A stretch of 64,000 nt of DNA from Closterium sp. NIES-65 (taxonomy: Eukaryota > Streptophyta > Zygnematophyceae > Desmidiales > Closteriaceae). A program made the translations under genes and the position numbers. The stretch spans positions 326,001 to 390,000 of the forward strand of contig CANXME010002190.1 in the NCBI GenBank assembly GCA_948144175.1, in the 5' to 3' direction. Each line of letters starts with the position of its first letter. Within the stretch, counting starts at the first letter, position 1. Positions 1-12,700 of the stretch are shown piece after piece. The notes under the pieces are model-generated. The model was given only the letters and a program-made list of their open reading frames with translations, did not search any database and was not told where the DNA came from.

Positions 1-942
1 CCACCGTGTGTTAAACCCACCGTGCGTTCAACCCACCGTGTGTTAAACCCACCGTGCGTTCAACCCACCGTGTGTTAAACCCACCGTGCGTTCAACCCAC
101 CGTGTGTTAAACCCACCGCGTGTTAAACCCACCGTGTGTTAAACCCACCGTGTGTTAAACCCACCGTGTGTTAAACCCACCGTGTGTTAAACCTACCGTG
201 TGTTAAACCTACCGTGTGTTAAACCTACCGTGTGTTAAACCTACCGTGTGTTATACCTACCGTGTGTTAAACCTACCGTGTGTTCAACCCACCGTGTGTT
301 AAACCCACCATGTGTTAAACCCACCGTGTTTTCAACCCACCGTGTGTTCAACCCACTGTGTGTTAAACCTACCGTGTGTTCAACCCACCGTGTGTTAAAC
401 CTACCATGTGTCAAACCTACCGTGTCTTAAACCTACCGTGTGTTAAACCTACCGTGTGTTCAACCCACCGTGTGTTAAACCCATCGTGCGTTCAACCCAC
501 CGTGTGTTAAACCCACCGTGCGTTCAACCTACCGTGTGTTAAACCCACCGTGTGTTAAACCCACCGTGTGTTAAACCTACAGTGTGTTCAACCCACCATG
601 TGTTAAACCTACCGTGTGTTAAACCTACCGTGTGTTAAACCTACCGTGTGTTCAACCCACCGTGTGTTAAACCCACCGTGTGTTAAAGCCACCGTGTTTT
701 CAACCCACCGTGTGTTCAACCCACCGTGTGTTAAACCTACCGTGTGTTAAACCTACCGTGTGTTAAACCTACCGTGTGTTAAACCTACCGTGCGTTCAAC
801 CCACCGTGTGTTAAACCCACCGTGCGTTCAACCCACCGTGTGTTAAACCCACCGTGCGTTCAACCCACGGTGTATTAAACCCACCGTGCGTTCAACCCAC
901 CGTGTGTTAAACCTACCGTGCGTTCAACCCACCGTGTGTTAA

Positions 943-2340
943 ACCCTCCGTGTGTTCAACACACCGTGTGTTCAACCCACCGTGTGTTCAACCCACCGTG
1001 TGTTAAACCCTCCGTGTGTTCAACACACCGTGTGTTCAACCCACCGTGTGTTCAACCCACCGTGTGTTAAACCTACCGTGTGTTCAACACACCGTATGTT
1101 CAACACACCGTGTGTTCAACCCACCGTGTCTTCAACCCACCGTGCGTTCAACCCACTGTGTGTTCAACCCACCGTGTGTTAAACCTACCGTGTGTTCAAC
1201 CCACCGTGTGTTCAATCCACCGTGTGTTCAACCCACCGTGTGTTAAACCTACGTGTGTTCAACCCACCGTGTGTTGAACCCACCGTGTGTTCAACCCACC
1301 GTGTGTTAAACCTACCGTATGTTCAACCCACTGTGCGTTCAACCCACCGTGTGTTCAACCCACCGTGAGTTAAACCCACCGTGTATTCAACCCACCGTGT
1401 GTTCAACACACCGTGTGTTCAACCCACCGTGTGTTCAACCAACCGTGTGTTAAACCCTCCGTATGTTCAACACACCGTGTGTTCAACCCACCGTGTGTTC
1501 AACCCACAGTGTGTTCAACACACCGTGTGTTCAACCCATCTTGTGTTCAACACACCGTGTGTTCAACCCACCGTGTGTTAAACCCACCGTGTGTTAAACC
1601 CACCGTGTGTTAAACCCACCGTGTGTTAAACCCACCGTGTGTTCAACCCACCGTGTGTTAAACCTACCGTGTGTTCAACCCACCGTGTGTTCAACCCACC
1701 GTGTGTTCAACCCACCGTGTGTTAAACCCACCGTGTGTTCAACCCTCCGTGTGTTAAACCTACGGTGTGTTCAACCCACCGTGTGTTCAACCCACCGTGT
1801 GTTCAACCCACCGTGTTTTCAACCCACCGTGTGTTCAACCCACCATGTGTTCAACCCACCAAGTGTTAAACCCACCGTTTGTTCAACCCACTGTGTGTTC
1901 AACACACCGTGTGTTCAACCCACCGTGTGTTCAACCTTCCGTGTGTTCAACCCACCGTGTGTTCAACCCACCGTGTGTTAAACGTACTGTCTGTTCAACC
2001 CACCGTGTGTTCAACCCACCGTGTGTTAAACCTACGTGTGTTCAACCCACCGTGTGTTCAACCCACCGTGTGTTCAACCCACCGTGTGTTAAACCTACCG
2101 TGTGTTCAAGTGTGTTCAACCCACCGTGTGTTCAACCCACCGTGTGTTCAGCCCACCGTGTGTTCAACCCATCGTGTGTTCAACACACCGTGTGTTCAAC
2201 CCAGCGTGTGTTGAACCTGCCGTGTGTTAAACCTACCGTGTGTTCAACCCACCGTGTGTTCAACCCACCGTGTGTTCAACCCACCGTGTGTTCAACCCAC
2301 CGTGTGTTAAACCAACCGTGTGTTCAACCCACCGTGTGTT
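943..2340. repeat. TTCAAC-rich, irregular S1 sub-block
   Basis: Within the left S1 array this stretch is dominated by TTCAAC units with CAACACACCG variants. It has several broken units, for example near 1252 and 2034 (CCTACGTGTG lacking two bases) and 2105 (a shortened unit TTCAAGTGTG). Its composition resembles the far-right S1 array (51457-64000) more than its TTAAAC-rich neighbours. Loss of TTAAAC stops makes longer chance open frames. It may be a transposed or older array flavour; boundaries are approximate. Confidence 0.7.
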
Positions 2341-2814
2341 AAACCTACCGTGAGTTAAACCTACCGTGTGTTAAACCTACTGTGTGTTAAACCTACCGTG
2401 TGTTCAACCCACCGTGTGTTAAACCGACCGTGCGTTCAACCCACCGTGTGTTAAACCCACCGTGCGTTCAACCCACCGTGTGTTAAATTCACCGCGTGTT
2501 AAACCCACGGTGTGTTAAACCCACCGTGTGTTAAACCCTAACCCACCGTATGTTAAACCCACCGTGTGTTAAACCTACCGTGTGTTCAACCCACCGTGTG
2601 TTCAACCCACCGTGTGTTAAACCTACCGTGTGTTAAAGCTACCGTGTGTTAAACCTACCGTGTGTTAAACCTACTGTGTGTTCAACCCACCGTGTGTTAA
2701 ACCCACCGTGTGTTAAACCCACCGTGTTTTCAACCCACCGTGTGTTCAACCCACCGTGTGTTAAACCTACCGTGTGTTAAACCTACCGTGTGTTAAACCC
2801 ACCGTGTGTTAAAC

Positions 2815-3345
2815 CCACCGTGTGTTAAACCCACCGTGCGTTCAACCCACCGTGTGTTAAACCCACCGTGCGTTCAACCCACCGTGTGTTAAACCCACCG
2901 TGCGTTCAACCCACCGTGTGTTAAACCCACCGCGTGTTAAACCCACCGTGTGTTAAACCCACCGTGTGTTAAACCCACCGTGTGTTAAACCCACCGTGTG
3001 TTAAACCTACCGTGTGTTAAACCTACCGTGTGTTAAACCTACCGTGTGTTAAACCTACCGTGTGTTATACCTACCGTGTGTTAAACCTACCGTGTGTTCA
3101 ACCCACCGTGTGTTAAACCCACCATGTGTTAAACCCACCGTGTTTTCAACCCACCGTGTGTTCAACCCACTGTGTGTTAAACCTACCGTGTGTTCAACCC
3201 ACCGTGTGTTAAACCTACCATGTGTCAAACCTACCGTGTCTTAAACCTACCGTGTGTTAAACCTACCGTGTGTTCAACCCACCGTGTGTTAAACCCATCG
3301 TGCGTTCAACCCACCGTGTGTTAAACCCACCGTGCGTTCAACCCA
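2815..3345 (+). repeat. Direct duplicate of the first ~530 bp of the window
   Basis: The order of unit variants at 2815-3345 repeats that at 1-531, including TTATACC at 250/3064, the ACCATGTGTTAAACCC unit at 308/3122 and the ACCATGTGTC unit at 404/3218. The offset is 2,814 bp, two bases short of 176 units, reflecting small indels in the intervening irregular block. The copies diverge after about 530 bp. Confidence 0.8.
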
Positions 3346-5169
3346 CCGTGTGTTAAACCCACCGCGTGTTAAACCCACCGTGTGTTGAACCCACCGTGTG
3401 TTAAACCCACCGTGTGTTAAACCTACCGTGTGTTCAACCCACCGTGTGTTAAACCTACCGTGTGTTAAACCTACCGTGTGTTAAACCTACCGTGTGTTAA
3501 ACCTACCGTGTGTTCAACCCACTGTGTGTTAAACCCACCGTGTGTTAAACCCACCGTGTTTTCAACCCACCGTGTGTTCAACCCACCGTGTGTTAAACCT
3601 ACCGTGTGTTAAACCTACCGAGTGTTAAACCTACCGTGTGTTAAACCTACCGTGTGTTCAACCCACCGTGTGTTAAACCCACCGTGCGTTCAACCCACCG
3701 TGTGTTAAACCTACCGTGCGTTCAACCCACCGCGGGTTAAACCCACCGTGTGTTAAACCCACCGTGCGTTAAACCCACGGTGTGTTAAACCCACCGTGTG
3801 TTAAACCTACCGTGTGTTAAACCCACCGTGCGTTCAACCCACCGTGTGTTAAACCTACCGTGCTTTAAACCCACCGTGTGTTAAACCTACCGTGTGTTAA
3901 ACCTACCGTGTGTTAAACCTACCGCGTGTTCAACCCACCGTGTGTTAAACCCACTGTGCGTTCAACCCACCGTGTGTTAAACCCACCGTGCGTTCAACCC
4001 ACCGTGTGTTAAACCCACCGCGTGTTAAACCCACCATGTGTTAAACCCACCGTGTGTTAAACCCACCGTGTGTTAAACCCACCGTGTGTTAAACCTACCG
4101 TGTGTTCAACCCACCGTGTGTTAAACCTACCGTGTGTTAAACCTACAGTGTGTTAAACCTACCGTGTGTTAAACCTACCGTGTGTTCAACCCACACTGTG
4201 TTAAACCCACCGTGTGTTAAACCCACCGTGTTTTCAACCCACCGTGTGTCCAACCCACCGTGTGTTAAACCTACCGTGTGTTAAACCTACCGTGTGTTAA
4301 ACCTACCGTGTGTTAAACCTACCGTGCGTTCAACCCACCGTGTCTTAAACCCACCGTGCGTTCAACCCACCGTGTGTTAAACCTACCGTGTGTTAAACCT
4401 ACCGTGTGTTAAACCCACCGTGCGTTCAACCCACCGTGTGTTAAACCTACCGTGCGTTCAACCGACCGTGTGTTAAACCCACTGTGTGTTAAACCTACCG
4501 TGTGTTAAACCTACCGTGTGTTCAACACACCGTGTGTTAAACCTACCGTGTGTTCAACCCACCGTGTGTTAAACCTACCGTGTGTTAAACCTACCGTGTG
4601 ATAAACCTACCGTGTTTTAAACCTACCGTGTGTTCAACCCACCGTGTGTTAAACCCACCGTGTGTTAAACCCACCGTGTTTTCAACCCACCGTGTGTTCA
4701 ACCTACCGTGTGTTAAACCTACCGTGCGTTCAACCTACCGTGCGTTCAACCCACCGTGTGTAAAACCCACCGTGCGTTCAACCCACCGTGTGTTAAACCC
4801 ACCGTGCGTTCAACCCACCGTGTGTTAAACCCACCGTGTGTTAAACCCACCGTGTGTTAAACCTACTGTGTGTTCAACCCACCGTGTGTTCAACCTACCG
4901 TGTGTTAAACCTACCGTGTGTTAAACCTACCGTGTGTTAAACCTACCGTGTGTTAAACCTACCGTGTGTTAAACCTACCGTGTGTTCAACCCACCGTATG
5001 TGAAACCCACCGCGTGTTAAACCCACCGTGTGTTAAACCCACCGTGTGTTAAACCCACCGTGTGTTAAACCTACCGTGTGTTCAACCCACCGTGTGTTAA
5101 ACCTACCGTGTGTTAAACCTACCGTGTGTTAAACCTACCGTGTGTTAAACCTACCGTGTGTTCAACCCA

Positions 5170-8100
5170 CCGTGTGTTCAACCCACCGTGTGTTAAACCC
5201 ACCATGTTTTCAACCCACCGTGTGTTCAACCCACCGTGTGTTAAACCTACCGTGTGTTAAACCTACCGAGTGTTAAACCTACCGTGTGTTAAACCTACCG
5301 TGCGTTCAACCGACCGTGCGTTAAACCCACTGGCGTTCAACCCACCGTGTGTTAAACCTACCGTGTGTTAAACCTACCGTGTGTTAAACCCACCGTGCGT
5401 TCAACCCACCGTGCGTTCAACCCACCGTGTGTTAAACCTACCGTGCGTTCAACCCACCGCGTGTTAAACCCACAGTGTGTTAAACCCACCGTGTGTTAAA
5501 CCCACCGTGTGTTAAACCCACCGTGTGTTAAACCTACGGTGTGTTCAACCCACCGTGTGTTAAACCTACCGTGTGTTAAACCTACTGTGTGTTAAACCTA
5601 CCGTGTGTTAAACCTACCGTGTGTTAAACCTACCGTGTCTTAAACCTACCGTGTGTTCAACCCACCGTGCGTTCAACCCACCGTGCGTTCAACCCACCGT
5701 GTGTTAAACCCACCGTGCGTTCAACCCACCGTGTGTTAAACCCACCGCGTGTTAAACCCACCGTGTGTTAAACCCACCGTGTGTTAAACCCACCGTGTGT
5801 TAAACCCACCGTGTGTTAAACCTACCGTGTGTTCAACCCACCGTGTGTTAAACCTACCGTGTGTTAAACCTACCGTGTGTTAAACCTACCGTGTGTTAAA
5901 CCTACCGTGTGTTCAACCCACCGTGTGTTAAACCCACCGTGTGTTAAACCCACCGTGTTTTCAACCCACCGTGTGTTCAACCCACCGTGTGTTAAACCTA
6001 CCGTGTGTTAAACCTACCGTGTGTTAAACCCACCGTGTGTTAAACCTACCGTGCGTTCAACCCACCGTGTGTTAAACCCACCGTGCGTTCAACCCACCGT
6101 GTGTTAAACCTACCGTGTGTTAAACCTACCGTGTGTTAAACCCACCGTGCGTTCAACCCACCGTGTGTTAAACCTACCGTGCGTTCAACCCACCGTGTGT
6201 TAAACCCACCGTGTGTTAAACCTACCGTGTGTTAAACCTACCGTGTGTTAAACCCACCGTGTGTTAAACCTACCGTGTGTTAAACCTACCGTGTGTTAAA
6301 CCTACCGTGTGTTAAACCTACCGTGTGTTAAACCTACCGTGTGTTCAACCCACCGTGTGTTAAACCCACCGTGTGTTAAACCCACCGTGTTTTCAACCCA
6401 CCGTGTGTTCAACCCACCGTGTGTTAAACCTACCGTGTGTTAAACCTACCGTGTGTTAAACCTACAGTGTGTTAAACCTACCGTGCGTTCAACCCACCGT
6501 GTGTTAAACCCACCGTGCGTTCAACCCACCGTCTCTTCAACCCACCGTGCATTCAACCCACCGTGTGTTAAACCCACTGTGTGTTAAACCCACCGTGTGT
6601 TAAACCTACCGTGTGTTCAACCCACCGTGTGTTAAACCTAGGGTGTGTTAAACCTACCGTGTGTTAAACCTACCGTGTGTTAAACCTACCGAGTGTTAAA
6701 CCTACCGTGTGTTCAACCCACCGTGTGTTAAACCCACCGCGTGTTAAACCCACCGTGTGTTAAAGCCACCGTGTGTTAAACCCACCGTGTGTTAAACCCA
6801 CCGTGTGTTAAACCTACCGTGTGTTCAACCCACCGTGTGTTAAACCTACCGTGTGTTAAACCTACCGTGTGTTAAACCTACCGTGTGTTAAACCTACTTT
6901 GTGTTCAACCCACCGTGTGTTAAACCCACCGTGTGTTAAACCCACCGGTTTTCAACCCACCGTGTGTTCAACCCACCGTGTGTTAAACCTACCGTGTGTT
7001 AAACCTACCGTGTGTTAAACCTACCGTGTGTCAAACCTACCGTGTGTTTAATCTACCGTGCGTTCAACCCACCGTGTGTTAAACCCACCGTGCGTTCAAC
7101 CCACCGTGTGTTAAACCTACCGTGTGTTAAATCTACCGTGTGTTAAACCCACCGTGCGTTCAACCCACCGTGTGTTAAACCTACCGTGTGTTAAATCTAC
7201 CGTGCGTTCAACCCACCGTGTGTTAAACCCACCGTGCGTTCAACCCACCGTGTGTTAAACCTACCGTGTGTTAAATCTACCGTGTGTTAAACCCACCGTG
7301 CGTTCAACCCACCGTGTGTTAAACCTACCGTGCGTTCAACCCACCGTGTGTTAAACCCACCGTGTGTTAAACCCACCGTGTGTTAAACCCACCGTGTGTT
7401 AAACCCACCGTGTGTTAAACCTACCGTGTGTTCAACCCACCGTGTGTTCAACCCACCGTGTGTTAAACCCACCATGTTTTCAACCCACCGTGTGTTCAAC
7501 CCACCGTGTGTTAAACCTACCGTGTGTTAAACCTACCGAGTGTTAAACCTACCGTGTGTTAAACCTACCGTGCGTTCAACCGACCGTGCGTTAAACCCAC
7601 CGTGCGTTCAACCCACCGTGTGTTAAACCTACCGTGTGTTAAACCTACCGTGTGTTAAACCCACCGTGCGTTCAACCCACCGTGCGTTCAACCCACCGTG
7701 TGTTAAACCTACCGTGCGTTCAACCCACCGCGTGTTAAACCCACAGTGTGTTAAACCCACCGTGTGTTAAACCCACCGTGTGTTAAACCCACCGTGTGTT
7801 AAACCTACGGTGTGTTCAACCCACCGTGTGTTAAACCTACCGTGTGTTAAACCTACTGTGTGTTAAACCTACCGTGTGTTAAACCTACCGTGTGTTAAAC
7901 CTACCGTGTCTTAAACCTACCGTGTGTTCAACCCACCGTGCGTTCAACCCACCGTGCGTTCAACCCACCGTGTGTTAAACCCACCGTGCGTTCAACCCAC
8001 CGTGTGTTAAACCCACCGCGTGTTAAACCCACCGTGTGTTAAACCCACCGTGTGTTAAACCCACCGTGTGTTAAACCCACCGTGTGTTAAACCTACCGTG

Positions 8101-9790
8101 TGTTCAACCCACCGTGTGTTAAACCTACCGTGTGTTAAACCTACCGTGTGTTAAACCTACCGTGTGTTAAACCTACCGTGTGTTCAACCCACCGTGTGTT
8201 AAACCCACCGTGTGTTAAACCCACCGTGTTTTCAACCCACCGTGTGTTCAACCCACCGTGTGTTAAACCTACCGTGTGTTAAACCTACCGTGTGTTAAAC
8301 CTACCGTGTGTTAAACCTACCGTGCGTTCAACCCACCGTGTGTTAAACCCACCGTGCGTTCAACCCACCGTGTGTTAAACCTACCGTGTGTTAAACCTAC
8401 CGTGTGTTAAACCCACCGTGCGTTCAACCCACCGTGTGTTAAACCTACCGTGCGTTCAACCCACCGTGTGTTAAACCCACCGTGTGTTAAACCTACCGTG
8501 TGTTAAACCTACCGTGTGTTAAACCCACCGTGTGTTAAACCTACCGTGTGTTAAACCTACCGTGTGTTAAACCTACCGTGTGTTAAACCTACCGTGTGTT
8601 AAACCTACCGTGTGTTCAACCCACCGTGTGTTAAACCCACCGTGTGTTAAACCCACCGTGTTTTCAACCCACCGTGTGTTCAACCCACCGTGTGTTAAAC
8701 CTACCGTGTGTTAAACCTACCGTGTGTTAAACCTACAGTGTGTTAAACCTACCGTGCGTTCAACCCACCGTGTGTTAAACCCACCGTGCGTTCAACCCAC
8801 CGTCTCTTCAACCCACCGTGCATTCAACCCACCGTGTGTTAAACCCACTGTGTGTTAAACCCACCGTGTGTTAAACCTACCGTGTGTTCAACCCACCGTG
8901 TGTTAAACCTAGGGTGTGTTAAACCTACCGTGTGTTAAACCTACCGTGTTTTAAACCTACCGAGTGTTAAACCTACCGTGTGTTCAACCCACCGTGTGTT
9001 AAACCCACCGCGTGTTAAACCCACCGTGTGTTAAAGCCACCGTGTGTTAAACCCACCGTGTGTTAAACCCACCGTGTGTTAAACCTACCGTGTGTTCAAC
9101 CCACCGTGTGTTAAACCTACCGTGTGTTAAACCTACCGTGTGTTAAACCTACCGTGTGTTAAACCTACTTTGTGTTCAACCCACCGTGTGTTAAACCCAC
9201 CGTGTGTTAAACCCACCGGTTTTCAACCCACCGTGTGTTCAACCCACCTTGTGTTAAACCTACCGTGTGTTAAACCTACCGTGTGTTAAACCTACCGTGT
9301 GTTAAACCTACCGTGTGTTTAATCTACCGTGCGTTCAACCCACCGTGTGTTAAACCCACCGTGCGTTCAACCCACCGTGTGTTAAACCTACCGTGTGTTA
9401 AATCTACCGTGTGTTAAACCCACCGTGCGTTCAACCCACCGTGTGTTAAATCTACCGTGTGTTAAATCTACCGTGCGTTCAACCCACCGTGTGTTAAACC
9501 CACCGTGCGTTCAACCCACCGTGTGTTAAACCTACCGTGTGTTAAATCTACCGTGTGTTAAACCCACCGTGCGTTCAACCCACCGTGTGTTAAACCTACC
9601 GTGCGTTCAACCCACCGTGTGTTAAACCCACCGTGTGTTAAACCCACCGTGTGTTAAACCCACCGTGTGTTAAACCCACCGTGTGTTAAACCTACCGTGT
9701 GTTCAACCCACCGTGTGTTAAACCTACCGTGTGTTGAACCTACCGTGTGTTAAACCTACCGTGTGTTCAACCCACCGTGTGTTAAACCCA
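5170..9790 (+). repeat. ~2.27-kb higher-order duplication in S1 (third copy near 13.7-15.5 kb)
   Basis: Rare marker units recur in order. ACCATGTTTT occurs at 5201 and 7471. CGTCTCTTCA occurs at 6530, 8801 and 14540, each followed by a CATTCAAC unit and then a CCTAGGGTGTG unit. The first two copies lie 2,270-2,271 bp apart as near-adjacent direct repeats. The third sits about 5.74 kb further on as part of a larger duplication. Edges are approximate because every unit looks like its neighbours. Confidence 0.8.
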
Positions 9791-12700
9791 CCGTGTGTTA
9801 AACCCACCGTGTTTTCAACACACCGTGTGTTCAACCCACCGTGTGTTAAACCTACCGTGTGTTAAACCTACCGTGTGTTAAACCTACCGTGTGTTAAACC
9901 TACCGTGCGTTCAACCCACCGTGTGTTAAACCCACCGTGCGTTCAACCCACCGTGTGTTAAACCCACCGTGCGTTCAACCCACCGTGTGTTAAACCTACC
10001 GTGCGTTCAACCCACCGTGTGTTAAACCCACCGTGTGTTAAACCCACCGTGTGTTAAACCCACCGTGTGTTAAACCTACAGTGTGTTCAACCCACCGTGT
10101 GTTAAACCTACCGTGTGTTAAACCTACCGTGTGTTAAACCTACCGTGTGTTAAACCTACCGTGTGTTCAACCCACCGTGTGTTAAACCCACCGTGCGTTA
10201 AACCCACCGTGTTTTCAACCCACCGTGTGTTCAACCCACCGTGTGTTAAACCTACCGTGTGTTAAACCTACCGTGCGTTAAACCTACCGTGTGTTAAACC
10301 TACCATGCGTTCAACCCACCGTGTGTTAAACCCACCGTGTGTTAAACCCACCGTGTGTTAAACCCACCGTGTGTTAAACCTACCGTGTGTTAAACCCACC
10401 GTGTGTTAAACCCACCGTGTGTTAAACCCACCGTGTGTTAAACCTACCGTTTTTAACCCACCGTGTGTTCAACCTACCGTGTGTTAAAGCTACCGTGTGT
10501 TAAACCTACCGTGTGTTAAACCTACCGTGTGTTAAACCTACCGTGCGTTCAACCCACCGTGTGTTAAACCCACCGTGCGTTCAACCCACCGTGTGTTAAA
10601 CCCACTGTGCGTTCAACCCACCGTGTGTTAAACCCACCGTGCGTTCAACCCACCGTGTGTTAAACCCACCGTGTGTTCAACCCTCCATGTGTTAAACCCA
10701 CCGTGTGTTAAACCCACCGTGTTTTCAACCCACCGTGTGTTCAACCCACCGTGTGTTAAACCTACCGTGTGTTAAACCTACCGTGTGTTAAACCTACCGT
10801 GTGTTAAACCTACCATGCGTTCAACCCACCGTGTGTTAAACCCACCACGTGTTAAACCCACCGTGTGTTAAACCCACCGTGTGTTAAACCCACCGTGTGT
10901 TAAACCTACCGTTTTTAACCCATCGTGTGTTCAACCCACCGTGTGTTAAAGCTACCGTGTGTTAAACCTACCGTGTGTTAAACCTACCGTGTGTTAAACC
11001 TACCGTGCGTTCAACCCACCGTGTGTTAAACCCACCGTGCGTTCAACCCACCGTGTGTTAAACCCACCGTGCGTTCAACCCACCGTGTGTTAAACCCACC
11101 GTGCGTTGAACCCACCGTGTGTTAAACCCACCGCGTGTTAAACCCACCGTGTGTTAAACCCACCGTGTGTTAAACCCACTGTGTGTTAAACCCACCGTGT
11201 GTTAAACCTACCGTGTGTTCAACCCAGCGTGTGTTAAACCTACCGTGTGTTAAACCTACCGTGTGTTAAACCTACCGTGTGTTAAACCTACCATGTGTTC
11301 AACCCACCGTGTGTTAAACCTACCGTGTTTTCAACCCACCGTGTGTTCAACCCACCGTGTGTTAAACCTACCGTGTGTTAAACCTACCGTGTGTTAAACC
11401 TACCGTGTGTTAAACCTACCGTGCGTTCAACCTACCGTGTGTTAAACCCACCGTGCGTTCAACCCACCGTGCGTTAAACCCACCGTGCGTTCAACCCACC
11501 GTGCGTTAAACCCACCGTGCGTTCAACCCACCGTGTGTTAAACCCACCGCGTGTTAAACCCACCGTGTGTTAAACCCACCGTGTGTTAAACCCACCGTGT
11601 GTTAAACCCACCGTGTTTTCAACCCACCGTGTGTTCAACCCACCGTGTGTTAAAGCTACCGTGTGTTAAACCTACCGTGCGTTCAACCCACCGTGTGTTA
11701 AACCCACCATGCGTTCAACCCACCGTGTGTTAAACCCACCGTGCGTTCAACCCACCGTGTGTTAAACCCACCGTGCGTTCAACCCACCGTGTGTTAAACC
11801 CACCGCGTGTTAAACCCACCGTGTGTTAAACCCACCACGTGTTCAACCCACCACGTGTTCAACCCACCGTGTGTTGAACCTACCGTGTGTTCAACCCACC
11901 GTGTGTTAAACCTACCGTGTGTTAAACCTACCGTGTGGTAAACCTACCGTGTGTTTAACCTACCGTGTGTTCAACCCACCGTGTGTTAAACCCACCGTGT
12001 TTTCAACCCACTCTGTGTTCAACCCACCGTGTGTTAAACCTACCATGTGTTAAACCTACCGTGTGTTAAACCTACCGTGTGTTAAACCAACCGTGCGTTC
12101 AACCCACCGTGTGTTAAACCCACCGTGCGTTCAACCCACCGTGTGTTAAACCCACCGTGCGTTCAACCCACCGTGTGTTAAACCCACCGTGCGTTCAACC
12201 CACCGTGTGTTAAACCCACCGCGTGTTAAACCCACCGTGTGTTAAACCCACCGTGTTTTCAACCCACCGTGTTTTCAACCCACCGTGTGTTCAACCCACC
12301 GTGTGTTAAACCTACCGTGTGTTAAACCTACCGTGTGTTAAACCTACCGTGTGTTAAACCTACCGTGCGTTCAACCCACCGTGTGTTAAACCCACCATGC
12401 GTTCAACCCACCGTGTGTTAAACCCACCGTGTGTTAAACCTACCGTGTGTTAAACCTACCGTGTGATAAACCTACCGTGTGTTAAACCTACCGTGTGTTC
12501 AACCCACTCTGTGTTAAACCCACCGTGTGTTAAACCCACCGTGTTTTCAACCCACCGTGTGTTCAACCTACCGTGTGTTAAACCTACCGTGCGTTCAACC
12601 TACCGTGCGTTCAACCCACCGTGTGTTAAACCCACCGTGCGTTCAACCCACCGTGTGTTAAACCCACCGTGCGTTCAACCCACCGTGTGTTAAACCCACC

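Noticed and set aside
2528..2552. Telomere-like AAACCCTAACCC
   Set aside because: A single irregular S1 unit gives this match by a small insertion. There is no tandem CCCTAAA run.
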